Shown: positions 1-8,528 of the stretch, one piece after another
Position numbering within the stretch: position 1 is the stretch's first letter
How the letters are laid out: the number at the start of each line of letters is the position of its first letter
Origin: Streptomyces sp. SBT349
GTDB lineage: Bacteria > Actinomycetota > Actinomycetes > Streptomycetales > Streptomycetaceae
Direction: 5' to 3'
DNA: 49,777 nt
Assembly: GCF_001083795.1 (NCBI RefSeq)
Contig: NZ_LAVK01000011.1
Location: 1-49,777 of the forward strand
The notes under the pieces: generated by a model
Seen by the model: only the letters and a program-made list of their open reading frames with translations
The model's database searches: none
What the model was told of the DNA's origin: nothing
Translations under genes and position numbers: made by a program

Positions 1-78
1 GACGCGTTCCCGCCAGTGGGGTCGGTGGAGGTCGGCGGGGACGCCGGGGACGGGAACGCCGGGGAGGAAGGTCACTCG

Positions 79-1071
79 ATGCTGGCAGCGGTCGGTCTGG
101 ACGAGGCCGAGGAGGCGGCCTACCGCGCGCTGGTCGCGCTGGGCGCCGCCGAGGCGTCCCCGCTGGCCGGGCGGTTGGCGCGGGCGGTGGACGAGACGGA
201 ACGGGCGCTGCGCGGCCTGGAGCGGCGCGGCCTCGCCGCACGGTCACCCTCGCACCCCGGCCGCTGGGTCGCCGCGCCGCCCGTCGTCGCGCTGGGGGCG
301 CTGCTGGCGCAGCAGCGGCACGAGCTGGACCGGGCGGAGCTGGCGGCGGGGCTGCTGGCCGCCGAGTACCGGGCGGAGGCGGACGAGTCCGCGGCGCCCG
401 ACCTGGTCGAGGTGGTCGTCGGGGTGAGCGCGGTGGCGCACCGCTTCTCGCAGCTTCAGCTCGGCGCGGCCCAGGAGGTCTGCGCGCTGGTCACGGGCAC
501 GCCCGTGGCGGTCACCGGGACGGAGAACGAGGCCGAGGAGCGCGTGGTGGAGCGCGGCGTGACCTACCGCGTGGTGCTGGAACGGGAGGCGCTGGAGTCC
601 CCGCCGAGCGTGGTGGAGCTGGCGGCGGCGCTGCGGCGCGACCAGCGGGTGCGGGTGGTGGAGCGGGTGCCGACCAAGCTGGTGATCGCGGACCGGTCGA
701 CGGCGATGGTGCCGTTGACCTCGCGGGACGGCGCGGGTCCGGCCGCGGTGGTGGTGCACGCCAGTGGGCTGCTCGACTCGCTGCTGGCGCTGTTCGAGGC
801 GGTGTGGCGCGAGGCGCTGCCGCTGCGCCTGGACGAGGAGGGCGGCGGACCGGTCAGGGGGGAGGCGGGCGGTCCCGACGCCACCGACCTGCGGATCCTC
901 TCGCTGCTGCTGGCGGGCCTCACGGACACCAGCGTCGGCAAGCACCTGGGCCTCGGGCTGCGGACCGTGCAGCGGCGGGTGCGGCGGCTGATGGATCTGA
1001 CGGGCGCCGCCACCCGTCTCCAGCTGGGCTGGCAGGCCCACGAGCGGGGCTGGGTGCGGCGTGAGCCCTGA
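79..1071 (+). CDS. TrmB/LuxR-type helix-turn-helix transcriptional regulator
   Basis: A DNA-binding regulator of about 330 residues. The N-terminus (residues 1-60) looks like a TrmB-type winged helix that begins MLAAVGLDEAEEAAYRALV. The C-terminal 60 residues form a LuxR-type helix-turn-helix (ILSLLLAGLTDTSVGKHLGL, then RTVQRRVRRLM). The middle region may bind an effector. The ATG at 79 is preferred over an upstream in-frame GTG at 16 because GGAGGAAGG lies just upstream of 79. Regulators of this build are common in Streptomyces and often orphan. The target is unknown; the neighbouring SBF-like transporter starts 130 bp downstream on the same strand and may be linked. Confidence 0.85.
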   Translation: MLAAVGLDEAEEAAYRALVALGAAEASPLAGRLARAVDETERALRGLERRGLAARSPSHPGRWVAAPPVVALGALLAQQRHELDRAELAAGLLAAEYRAEADESAAPDLVEVVVGVSAVAHRFSQLQLGAAQEVCALVTGTPVAVTGTENEAEERVVERGVTYRVVLEREALESPPSVVELAAALRRDQRVRVVERVPTKLVIADRSTAMVPLTSRDGAGPAAVVVHASGLLDSLLALFEAVWREALPLRLDEEGGGPVRGEAGGPDATDLRILSLLLAGLTDTSVGKHLGLGLRTVQRRVRRLMDLTGAATRLQLGWQAHERGWVRREP

Positions 1072-1103
1072 TCGCGCGCCGGCCCGGCGGACGCCGCTCA
1101 CGT

Positions 1104-1170
1104 TGATATCTGTCCTTGTCTGTTCGAGTCGACCGGCGATAAGTCGCAGAATGATCGGGTGATATCTATC
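1104..1170 (+). promoter_or_regulatory. Direct repeat TGATATCTRTC ahead of the SBF-like gene
   Basis: The 131-bp gap before the transporter holds TGATATCTGTC at 1104-1114 and TGATATCTATC at 1160-1170, 56 bp apart. The stretch is AT-richer than its surroundings and probably contains the promoter. The repeats could be binding sites for the upstream regulator, but this is inference. Confidence 0.3.
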
Positions 1171-1202
1171 GTTGCGAACGCCTCCGAGGCCCCGAGGAGA
1201 GA

Positions 1203-2333
1203 GTGCCGTCCGTGCGCAGACTGACCCGGATGATCGACCCCTACATCGTGCTGCTGCTGGCCACCGTCGGTCTGGCCGCGCTGCTGCCCGCCTCGGGGAG
1301 GGCCGCGGACACCGTGGACGGCGCGGCCACCGGCTTCATCGGCATGCTGTTCTTCCTCTACGGGGCGCGGCTCTCCACCCGTGAGGCGCTGGACGGAATC
1401 CGGCACTGGCGGCTCCATCTCACCATCCTGGCCTCGACGTTCGCCGTCTTCCCGCTCTTCGGCCTGGCCGCCGTGGGCCTCACCCCCTGGCTGCTGACGG
1501 ACGACCTGTACGACGGGCTGCTGTTCCTGTGCCTGGTCCCCTCGACGGTGCAGTCCTCGATCGCGTTCACGTCGATGGCCCGGGGCAACGTCGCGGGGGC
1601 GATCGCCGCCGGCTCGTTCTCCAGCGTGCTCGGCGTCCTGCTCACCCCGCTGTTCGCGGCGGCGCTGATCGGCAGCGGCGGCGGCTTCTCGGCGGGGACG
1701 CTCCTCGCGATCGGCGGCCAGCTGCTCCTGCCGTTCCTCCTCGGGCAGCTGCTACGGCGCTGGATCGGGGACTTCGTGAAGCGGCACCGTGGCGCGCTCT
1801 CCCTGATCGACAGGGGATCGATCCTGGTCGTCGTCTACGCCGCGTTCAGCGAGGGCGTGAACGCGGGGGTGTGGAACGAGGTCAGCTGGCGGCGGCTGCT
1901 CGCGCTGTTCGGGGTCGAGGCGGCGCTGCTGGCCGCCATGCTGCTGCTGACCGCCCTCGCCGCGCGCCGGCTGCGCTTCCGCCGCGAGGACCGGGTGGTG
2001 GTCGTGCTGGCCGGGTCCCAGAAGTCGCTGGCCGCCGGGCTGCCCATGGCCAGCGTCATCTTCCAGGGACAGGCCGCGCTCGCGGTGCTGCCGCTGATGA
2101 TCTTCCACCAGACCCAGCTGATCGTCTGCGCCTACCTCTCCCGCCGCTGGTCGCGCGACCCCGAGGCGGCCGGGGACGGCGACGGCCAGGCCGGGGACGG
2201 CCACGCGGAGCGGGAGACGGTGAACGGCGACGGCGACGGCGGCATCGACGGCCGCGCGGGCGGCGGTGCGCGGGGCCGCGGCGATCAGGCTCCGGCCGGT
2301 GCCGGGAGGGCGATCCGCTCCGCGCCCGCGTAG
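1203..2333 (+). CDS. SBF-like bile acid:sodium symporter family transporter
   Basis: A polytopic membrane protein of 376 residues with about nine or ten hydrophobic segments. It resembles the SBF-like group of the bile acid:Na+ symporter superfamily, whose members take up organic anions. Typical stretches are GFIGMLFFLYGARLS near residue 45, VPSTVQSSIAFTSMARGN near 110 and AGSQKSLAAGLPMA near 270. The GTG at 1203 follows GAGGAGA closely; a GTG at 1212 and an ATG at 1230 are alternatives. The last 40 residues are low-complexity Gly/Asp/Ala and run into the oppositely oriented fdhD, overlapping it by 49 bp. Substrate unknown. Confidence 0.85.
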   Translation: MPSVRRLTRMIDPYIVLLLATVGLAALLPASGRAADTVDGAATGFIGMLFFLYGARLSTREALDGIRHWRLHLTILASTFAVFPLFGLAAVGLTPWLLTDDLYDGLLFLCLVPSTVQSSIAFTSMARGNVAGAIAAGSFSSVLGVLLTPLFAAALIGSGGGFSAGTLLAIGGQLLLPFLLGQLLRRWIGDFVKRHRGALSLIDRGSILVVVYAAFSEGVNAGVWNEVSWRRLLALFGVEAALLAAMLLLTALAARRLRFRREDRVVVVLAGSQKSLAAGLPMASVIFQGQAALAVLPLMIFHQTQLIVCAYLSRRWSRDPEAAGDGDGQAGDGHAERETVNGDGDGGIDGRAGGGARGRGDQAPAGAGRAIRSAPA

Positions 2334-3145
2334 ACGTTCATCGAGGCTCCCCGCAGGAACCCGACCAGCGTCAGCCCGGACTCCACCGCCAGGTCGACGG
2401 CCAGCGAGGACGGCGCCGAGACGGCCGCCAGCACCGGGATCCCGGCCATCACGGCCTTCTGCGCCAGCTCGAACGACGCGCGCCCCGACACCAGCAGCAC
2501 AGCGTCCTCCAGGGGCAGCGCCCCCCGCTCCAGGGCCCGCCCCACCACCTTGTCCACCGCGTTGTGCCGCCCCACGTCCTCGCGGATGTCGAGCAGGTGG
2601 CCCTCGCCGTCGAACAGCGCCGCGGCGTGCAGGCCGCCCGTGCGCTCGAACACCCGCTGCGCCGCCCGCAGCCGGTCGGGCAGCGCCGCGAGCAGCACGG
2701 GGGACAGCAGCGGGCCGCCCGTCAGCGGCAGCGGCCAGCGCGCGGTGGTGCGGACCGCGTCCAGGCTGGCCTTGCCGCACAGGCCGCAGGAGGAGGTGGT
2801 GTAGACGTTCCGCTCCAGGCGTGCCAGGGAGAGGTCGGGCGGCAGCGTTCCCGAGGCCAGGCGGACGTCGACGACGTTGTAGCTGTTGCCGCCGCCGTCC
2901 GCGTCCGTGGCTCCCGCGCAGTACGCGATGCGGCCCAGCTCGTCGGCCCGCGCCAGCACGCCCTCGCTGACCAGGAAGCCCGCGGCCAGCGCGAAGTCGT
3001 CGCCCGGGGTGCGCATGGTCACCGCGATCGGGCGGCCGTTCACGCGGATCTCCAGCGGCTCCTCGCCGACCAGCGTGTCCGCGCGCTCGGTGACCAGACC
3101 GTCCCTGATCCGCACGACGCGGCGGCGCTCCGTGATTCGTCCCAT
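2285..3145 (-). CDS. fdhD: Formate dehydrogenase accessory sulfurtransferase FdhD
   Basis: FdhD moves sulfur from the cysteine desulfurase to the bis-MGD molybdenum cofactor, which activates formate dehydrogenase in the cytoplasm. The 286-residue length matches the family. Conserved pieces visible are EEPLEIRVNG near residue 28, RTPGDDFALAAGFL near 45, the redox CGLCG motif (C120 and C123) and DVGRHNAVDKV near 195. No formate dehydrogenase structural gene is in this window. The 3' end overlaps the convergent transporter gene by 49 bp. A perfect hairpin lies just upstream of the start. Confidence 0.96.
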   Translation of the reverse strand: MGRITERRRVVRIRDGLVTERADTLVGEEPLEIRVNGRPIAVTMRTPGDDFALAAGFLVSEGVLARADELGRIAYCAGATDADGGGNSYNVVDVRLASGTLPPDLSLARLERNVYTTSSCGLCGKASLDAVRTTARWPLPLTGGPLLSPVLLAALPDRLRAAQRVFERTGGLHAAALFDGEGHLLDIREDVGRHNAVDKVVGRALERGALPLEDAVLLVSGRASFELAQKAVMAGIPVLAAVSAPSSLAVDLAVESGLTLVGFLRGASMNVYAGAERIALPAPAGA

Positions 3146-3151
3146 AACGCC

Positions 3152-3180
3152 ATCATGCCCGCACGGGGTGCGGGCATGAT
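3152..3180. promoter_or_regulatory. Perfect 12-bp inverted repeat upstream of fdhD
   Basis: ATCATGCCCGCA (3152-3163) and its exact complement (3169-3180) flank a 5-bp loop, 7 bp upstream of the fdhD start codon. It could be an operator, part of a terminator for the upstream GH115 gene, or an RNA structure that sequesters the fdhD ribosome site. There is no U-tract, so a regulatory role is at least as likely as termination. Confidence 0.45.
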
Positions 3181-3187
3181 CACGTCC

Positions 3188-3231
3188 GGAGGGGTCCGGG
3201 GGTCCCCGGGGGGTCCCGGGGGATCCCCTCC
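3188..3231 (-). terminator. GC-rich hairpin after the GH115 gene
   Basis: GGAGGGG (3188-3194) pairs with CCCCTCC (3225-3231), and the sequence between is full of complementary G- and C-runs. It starts 5 bp beyond the GH115 stop codon. It fits a Streptomyces-style terminator without a T-tract. Confidence 0.5.
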
Positions 3232-3236
3232 GTTCC

Positions 3237-6200
3237 TCAGTCCCGGGCCCGCATGCTCTCGGGCGGGCCCAGGTAGCTGGGCCGCAGGTCCCCGGTGTCG
3301 ACCACGATCTTCTGGACGACCACCGTCGGGTCCACCATCCAGAACTTCAGGACGTGGCGCCCGGCCTCGGCGACGGTGTGCGTGGTGACGGTCACGGTCA
3401 CGTTGTCCGAGGTGTTCCGCTCCCACTGCTTGTTCATCGAGGTGTCGTCCGAGCCCGTGACCCGGGTGACGTTCACCGTCCGCGGGTCGGCGTCCCCGAA
3501 GGAGACCGCGTAGGACAGGCCATCGGTGGGCAGCGCGTTGTTCCGGGGGGAGAGGTGGACGTGCACGTCCACCTCTCCCGCCGTGAACAGCGTCATCTCG
3601 TACTCCAGACGCGGGCTCCGGCCGCCCGGCGTCTGGCGGCCGGAGGTCACCGGGAACGGCGTCACGCCGTCACCCGTGCGGCCGATGCCGGGGATACGCC
3701 TCCAGCTGACGCCCGAGGTGTTGACCGCCCGCCAGTAGTGCGCGGCCTCCATCGAGACGTAGCCGTTGGCCTCGATGAACCCCGAGAGGCGGCGGCGCGG
3801 CGTGCCCGGGTTGAACACCGGCGCCAGCACCTCCACGGATGAACCGTCCGGGCCCGACACGGTGATGGGCACGGTCGTCTCGCCCCGGGGCGCGGCCGAG
3901 AAGTCCACGGTGACGAGCGCGCGCACCTGGGCCTCCACCGTTCCCGAGGCTTCGGTCACCCGCACCCACGGCTCGGCGGGCTCGATGCGGTACTCGAACG
4001 GCGCGGACCCGCGGTTGAAGACCTCGATGTACTGCTCCGGCTGGCTCTGGTACGGGCTGAACCGCGGCAGCGTCGCGGGCTCACCGGCGTTCGGCCACCA
4101 GGACGCGGAGCCGTCGATCGCCACGCCCATCTCGGGCCCCTCGGCCAGCTCGACGCGCCGCACCGGGGGGAACACCTCGTCGGGCAGTGCCACATGGTCG
4201 GGCGTCTGCGGCTGCTGCCAGGGCGCGTCGGGCCCGTAGCGCTCCACATCGCCGTAGCCGATCTTCGGCTGCGTCTGGAATCCCGCCCACTTCCCGTCCG
4301 CCAGCGTGTTGTTGTAGTAGTCCGACATCGCCTGGTCGTCCGCGAACCTGGCGTCGGTCGCGTCCGCGAGCTGGTTGGTCAGCGCCCGGCCCTGCTCGGC
4401 GTAGTGGAGGGCGGCGAACTCGGCGTACCGCAGCGCGTAGAGATTGGCGGTCGCCTCCACCTGGTACTGGACCAGCTGGTAGTAGGAGTCGGCGTAGGCC
4501 GGGTCCAGCGCGTCGCCGATGCGCTGCGCCTCGGCGTCCAGCTGCTCCCACTCGGCGGTGACGCGTTCGATCTCGCGGTAGTCGGTGAGGCTGTAGGGCG
4601 TCATCCGGTCGTCGTAGACCACCGCGGTCGGGTCGGTGGCCAGGTCCTTCTCGGGGTCGAGGGTGATGCGGCGGTTCAGCAGCTCCGGCTTGCGGCGCGC
4701 CTGGAGGATCCCGTAGGTGTGCAGCACCTCGGCGATGGCCTCGGCGTGCGAGGGCCCGAAGTTCTCCTCGGCGTACCGGCGTTCCCACTCGCCGAGCTGG
4801 TCGAGCGTCCAGCGCTCGGGGTCCCAGGCGTAGTCGAGGAAGAACTGGAGCGGCATCTCCTCGGCCTTCATGTCGCCGACGTTGACCACCCACAGCCGGT
4901 CGATGCCGTACTGGTGGGAGAGGTGCAACTGCTCCCAGGTGCTCGCCAGGTTGACGGTGTCGACCCACTTGTAGTTGCGCCCGCCGCCGACGTAGTCGAA
5001 GTGGTAGTAGATGCCGTAGCCGCCGGCGCGGTCGGGGAGCGACAGGTCGGGGACCTTGCGCATGTTGCCCCAGTTGTCGTCGCAGAAGATGACGGTGACG
5101 TCGTCCGGCGGGCGCAGGCCCTGGTCCCAGTAGCGCTGGACCTCCTTGTAGAGCGTCTGGACCTGCGGGATCCCGGTGATGTCGCCCTCGAAGGTCTGCT
5201 CCAGGATCTCGCGCTGGCTGGCGAGGATCGACTCCATCAGCTCGATGCCGTCGCCGTCGGGGAGGCTGACGTCGCCGTTGCCGCGCATGCCGAGGGTGAC
5301 CACGCCCTCGAAGTCCTCCTCCACCATGCGCCGGACGCCGTCGGTCCAGTACTGCCGGATCGCGTCGCCGTTGCGGCGGAAGCTCCACTCGCCCGTGCCG
5401 CCGTAGGGGTCCTCGCCTGGCGTGACGATGTTGCCCTCGCCGTCCCTGACCGCCGCCCTGGCGTGCCGGTTCCACTCCTCGATGCCGCGCATCATCGGGG
5501 CCTCGTGCGAGGTGCCCATCACCACGCCGTACTCGGTGGCCACGGCGTGGTTGCGCGGGTCGTCCTCGGCGAACGCGCGGCCCCACACGGCGGGCCACAG
5601 GTAGTTGGCCTTCAGCCGCAGCATGACCTCGAAGATTTTGGCCCAGAAGTCGCTGTTGAACCCGTTGGGGAAGCCGGGGGCGTGCCCGGGGCCGAAGAAC
5701 GCCGGGGCCCAGGTGCCGAGCGCCGGGTTCTCGTCGTTGATGAAGAACCCGCGGTACTTCACGGCCGGGGTGCCCTGGGTGTGGCGGCCGGGGAGGACGT
5801 ACAGCTCGGCGTGCTGCCGGGCGGGCACGTCGTCCCACCAGTACCAGGGCGAGACGCCCATCTGGCGGGAGGTCTCGTAGATGCCGTAGATGGTGCCGCG
5901 CTGGTCGCTGCCCGCGATGACGAAGGCGCGGCGGACGCCGGGCATCGGGTTGCTGACGACCTGTTCGCGGGTCGTCTCCCACCGGCCGGTGACGCCGCCG
6001 ACGTCCAGCTTGCCTTCGCTGATCAGCCGGTCGATGAGCGGGCTCTTGCCGATGGTGCCGATGAGGACGACCTCGTCGTCCCGGACGGGGGTCCAGTCGC
6101 CCACCGAGACGCTGGGCTCGATCCCGGTGACGCGCCGGACGTCGGCGGCCAGGTCGCGGGCGGCGCGTGCCACGCCGGGGTGGTCGTCGGAGCTGACGAG

Positions 6201-6374
6201 GATGGGGGCGGCCCTGCCGTTCTTGGCCAGGGTCAGGCTGCCGGGCTGCCAGGACGGCGAGACGAAGAGGTCGCGTCTCTCCGCGGCTCGGGCGGATGTC
6301 GCGGCGACGGTGGGCGCGGCGGTGGCCGCGACGGTCAGGGGGAGCAGGCTGAGGAATGCACGGCGGCTGGGCAT
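3237..6374 (-). CDS. Secreted GH115 xylan alpha-1,2-glucuronidase
   Basis: A 1045-residue exported enzyme of glycoside hydrolase family 115, which removes (4-O-methyl)glucuronic acid side chains from glucuronoxylan. The N-terminus carries a twin-arginine signal (SRRAFLSLL at residues 3-11, hydrophobic to about 30), so export of the folded protein by Tat is likely. Family-typical blocks include GTIYGIYETSRQMGVSPWYW near residue 165, KYRGFFINDENPAL near 205, LRLKANYLWPAVW near 250 and FCDDNWGNMRKVP near 420. The C-terminal 170 residues (GFIEANGYVSMEAAHYWRAV onward) match the GH115 C-terminal beta-domain. GGAG precedes the ATG by 7 bp. It stands alone apart from fdhD downstream, so it is probably monocistronic. 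Confidence 0.93.
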   Translation of the reverse strand: MPSRRAFLSLLPLTVAATAAPTVAATSARAAERRDLFVSPSWQPGSLTLAKNGRAAPILVSSDDHPGVARAARDLAADVRRVTGIEPSVSVGDWTPVRDDEVVLIGTIGKSPLIDRLISEGKLDVGGVTGRWETTREQVVSNPMPGVRRAFVIAGSDQRGTIYGIYETSRQMGVSPWYWWDDVPARQHAELYVLPGRHTQGTPAVKYRGFFINDENPALGTWAPAFFGPGHAPGFPNGFNSDFWAKIFEVMLRLKANYLWPAVWGRAFAEDDPRNHAVATEYGVVMGTSHEAPMMRGIEEWNRHARAAVRDGEGNIVTPGEDPYGGTGEWSFRRNGDAIRQYWTDGVRRMVEEDFEGVVTLGMRGNGDVSLPDGDGIELMESILASQREILEQTFEGDITGIPQVQTLYKEVQRYWDQGLRPPDDVTVIFCDDNWGNMRKVPDLSLPDRAGGYGIYYHFDYVGGGRNYKWVDTVNLASTWEQLHLSHQYGIDRLWVVNVGDMKAEEMPLQFFLDYAWDPERWTLDQLGEWERRYAEENFGPSHAEAIAEVLHTYGILQARRKPELLNRRITLDPEKDLATDPTAVVYDDRMTPYSLTDYREIERVTAEWEQLDAEAQRIGDALDPAYADSYYQLVQYQVEATANLYALRYAEFAALHYAEQGRALTNQLADATDARFADDQAMSDYYNNTLADGKWAGFQTQPKIGYGDVERYGPDAPWQQPQTPDHVALPDEVFPPVRRVELAEGPEMGVAIDGSASWWPNAGEPATLPRFSPYQSQPEQYIEVFNRGSAPFEYRIEPAEPWVRVTEASGTVEAQVRALVTVDFSAAPRGETTVPITVSGPDGSSVEVLAPVFNPGTPRRRLSGFIEANGYVSMEAAHYWRAVNTSGVSWRRIPGIGRTGDGVTPFPVTSGRQTPGGRSPRLEYEMTLFTAGEVDVHVHLSPRNNALPTDGLSYAVSFGDADPRTVNVTRVTGSDDTSMNKQWERNTSDNVTVTVTTHTVAEAGRHVLKFWMVDPTVVVQKIVVDTGDLRPSYLGPPESMRARD

Positions 6375-6579
6375 GGCTTGACTCCGCGCGGAAGAGGGCG
6401 GATCCCGATAATTTTCAGGACGGTTCCGGAAGAAGCTAATGAGGGGCCCAAGCGCAGGTCAATACTCTGTTACCGGCGGATTTCCAGGTCAGGGGAGGAA
6501 AGGGGGGAGATCGTCGGGGTGACCTGCTCCGCTGCGGTTTTCCGAAAGTTTTCCGGACCGCAGGCGTGCGGAACGCGAC

Positions 6580-6613
6580 GACGGCCGCCGACCGGGTCGG
6601 ATCGGCGGCCGTC
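6580..6613 (-). terminator. Strong hairpin terminator after the sulfatase/flavodoxin remnant
   Basis: GACGGCCGCCGA (6580-6591) is perfectly complementary to 6602-6613, with a 10-nt loop. It sits 12 bp past the stop of the decayed flavodoxin-like gene and would end transcription that runs leftward through the sulfatase. Confidence 0.65.
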
Positions 6614-6625
6614 ACGGGGGTGTGC

Positions 6626-6900
6626 TCAGACGCGTTCCGCCCTCTCGCCGACCGGGTTGCCGCGCATGCGCTCCTTCAGCGGGGCGCCCTCCACCCGCAG
6701 CCAGCCCGACCAGTGGTCCAGGTACCGCTTGGTGGTCGCCGAGACGCTGTACCAGTACAGCGGCGACGCGATCACCACGTCCGTGGCCCACAGCGTCGCC
6801 TCCCACAGCAGCCGCTCGTTCCCCTCGGGCACCACCGGGGCTCTCCCCGGTGCACGAACAGGAAGCGGGACGGCTGCGCGGTCTCGTGTGTGTGCGGCAT
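6626..6900 (-). pseudogene. Remnant of a flavodoxin-like NAD(P)H oxidoreductase
   Basis: Two short pieces of one flavodoxin-fold reductase are visible in different frames. MPHTHETAQPSRFLFVHRG starts at 6900 and matches the N-terminal strand of such enzymes. VPEGNERLLWEATLWATDVV (ending at 6626 as WLRVEGAPLKERMRGNPVG) matches the middle, with the FMN/substrate loop ASPLYWYSVS. The roughly 50 residues normally between them are missing, the frame shifts at about 6845-6855, and the C-terminal third is absent. The gene therefore has an internal deletion and a 3' truncation. It directly follows the sulfatase gene on the same strand. Confidence 0.7.
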
Positions 6901-6907
6901 GGCCGGG

Positions 6908-8377
6908 TCAACGACGGGGGTCACGCCCTTCTTGCCGGTCACCTCCGCTCCCGCGCGGCCCTCCGCTCGCGTGCCCGAACGGCAGCCCGTCCCACGGCAG
7001 TTCCCGTGCCTCGGGGTCGGGCCGCCGCTGCCCGGCCTCCCGCTCCGGGGCCGGAACGATCTCGGCGGGCCGTTCGCCCACCCGCGCGAGCCACGCGCGC
7101 AGCGCGGCCCGCAGCCCCGCCGCGACCTCGCGGTGCGAGGCGAGCCCGGCCAGGTTGTCCAGCTCGTACGGGTCGGCCGCCAGGTCGTACAGCTCCGACT
7201 CGACATAGCGGTCGGCGTCCGGCTCGTTCCACGCGTCCACGCCGGGCGCCGTCACCGCGTACTTCCACCGGTCGGTGCACACCGCGCGCCCCACCTGCGA
7301 CTCGCTGATCTGCACGAAGACCTCGGCGGGCCGCCCCGGGTCCGTGCCGCCGCCCACCAGCGGCAGGAACGAGCGGCCCTGCACCCCCTCGGGCACCGCG
7401 ACGCCGGCCGCCTCCATCAGCGTGGGCACCAGGTCCACCGTGGACACCGGGTGCCTGATCAGGCCGCCGCCCGTGAAGCCGGGGCCGGTCAGCGCCAGCG
7501 GCACCCGCACCGAGGCGTCGTGCGCCGAGCGCTTGTACTCGTCGTTGCGCGTCCTGAAGTGCGAGCCGTGGTCCGCCGTCCACGCCAGCACCGTCCTGTC
7601 CTCCACGTCCAGGCTGCGCAGCGCGTCGCGGAGCCTGCCGACGCCCTCGTCCACCCGCTTGACCTGGCCCAGATAGCCGCCCAGGTGCCGGTGGGCGCCG
7701 CCGCCCGGCGCCTCGCCGCTGAGCGCGGCCAGATCGGGCGGCAGCCAGCGCCCCTCGTACCGCTCCCGGTAGCCGTCGGGCGCGGGATAGTCGTCCGTGG
7801 CGTTCTGGTGGTGCGGCTCCAGCAGGGAGAGGAAGAGGAGGAACGGCCGGTCGTGATGGTCGGCCGCGAACCGGATCGCCGCGTCGATCAGCGCGTCCGA
7901 GCGGTAGCCGGGCAGCCGCACGGGCCGTTCGTCCTCGTCCCAGAGCACGGTGCGGTAGGCGTCCGAGGTGAACTCCAGCAGCTCGCTGGCCAGCCACCGC
8001 TGGTACCCGCCGCGCCCGTCCGGGGGAACGGGCCCGGCGCCCGCCTCCTCGCCCGCCAGATGCCACTTGCCGAGGTAGCAGGTGACATACCCGGCCTCCG
8101 CGAACGCCCCGGCCAGGGTCGGGACGCCGGGCGGAAGCGGCAGCCCGTTGCGGAAGACCCCGGCCGCGGTGGGGTACCGGCCGGTCTGGAGCGCCGCGCG
8201 GGCGGGCGCGCACACCGGCTGGGGGGTGACGGCCCGCTCGACATGCGTGCCGCCGCGTGCGATGCGGTCGAACTCGGGCGTGACACCGGCCGGGTTGCCG
8301 TGCACCCCGGCGGTGTCCCAGCGCTGCTGGTCGGTCAGGACGACGACGACGTTCGGTTGCCTGGCGGTGGCGTTCAT
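6908..8377 (-). CDS. Cys-type sulfatase (arylsulfatase family)
   Basis: A cytoplasmic sulfatase of about 489 residues with no signal peptide. The sulfatase signature Cys-x-Pro-x-Arg is present as CAPAR (C56-R60). The Cys would be oxidised to formylglycine by a formylglycine-generating enzyme encoded elsewhere. The N-terminal metal site VVVLTDQQRWD (D16) and the later TADHGSH motif, a second metal-binding element, are visible. The Met at 8377 is chosen because homology starts there; upstream in-frame residues are low-complexity. The last 20 residues (GGPRGSGGDRQEGRDPRR) look non-native and run into the remnant gene, so the 3' end may have been remodelled by the same deletion. Substrate unknown. 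Confidence 0.9.
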   Translation of the reverse strand: MNATARQPNVVVVLTDQQRWDTAGVHGNPAGVTPEFDRIARGGTHVERAVTPQPVCAPARAALQTGRYPTAAGVFRNGLPLPPGVPTLAGAFAEAGYVTCYLGKWHLAGEEAGAGPVPPDGRGGYQRWLASELLEFTSDAYRTVLWDEDERPVRLPGYRSDALIDAAIRFAADHHDRPFLLFLSLLEPHHQNATDDYPAPDGYRERYEGRWLPPDLAALSGEAPGGGAHRHLGGYLGQVKRVDEGVGRLRDALRSLDVEDRTVLAWTADHGSHFRTRNDEYKRSAHDASVRVPLALTGPGFTGGGLIRHPVSTVDLVPTLMEAAGVAVPEGVQGRSFLPLVGGGTDPGRPAEVFVQISESQVGRAVCTDRWKYAVTAPGVDAWNEPDADRYVESELYDLAADPYELDNLAGLASHREVAAGLRAALRAWLARVGERPAEIVPAPEREAGQRRPDPEARELPWDGLPFGHASGGPRGSGGDRQEGRDPRR

Positions 8378-8453
8378 GGCTGCGGCCTTTCGCCGGGGAC
8401 GTGCGGGGGTCCTCGGCGATACAAGGCGCTCGACCCGGCGCCCGTCAACCGGT

Positions 8454-8500
8454 GGGGGCGCGGTCGGCGCGCGGGCGCGGGCGTGCACGACCGCGCCCCC
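8454..8500 (-). terminator. Hairpin after the acyl-CoA synthetase gene
   Basis: GGGGGCGCGGTC (8454-8465) pairs perfectly with 8489-8500. It lies about 30 bp past the synthetase stop codon, between that gene and the sulfatase start, and would separate the two leftward transcripts. Confidence 0.6.
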
Positions 8501-8528
8501 GGTCGGTGCGGGCGGTCGGTGGCGCCGG

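Noticed and set aside
6542..6556. CCGAAAGTTTTCCGG upstream of GH115 as a LacI-type operator
   Set aside because: The symmetry is imperfect and the site is about 170 bp from the start, beyond a terminator for other genes.
4194..7208. A 1004-codon plus-strand open frame over GH115 and the sulfatase
   Set aside because: It is antisense to GH115 with low-complexity composition; it arises from high GC with few stops.
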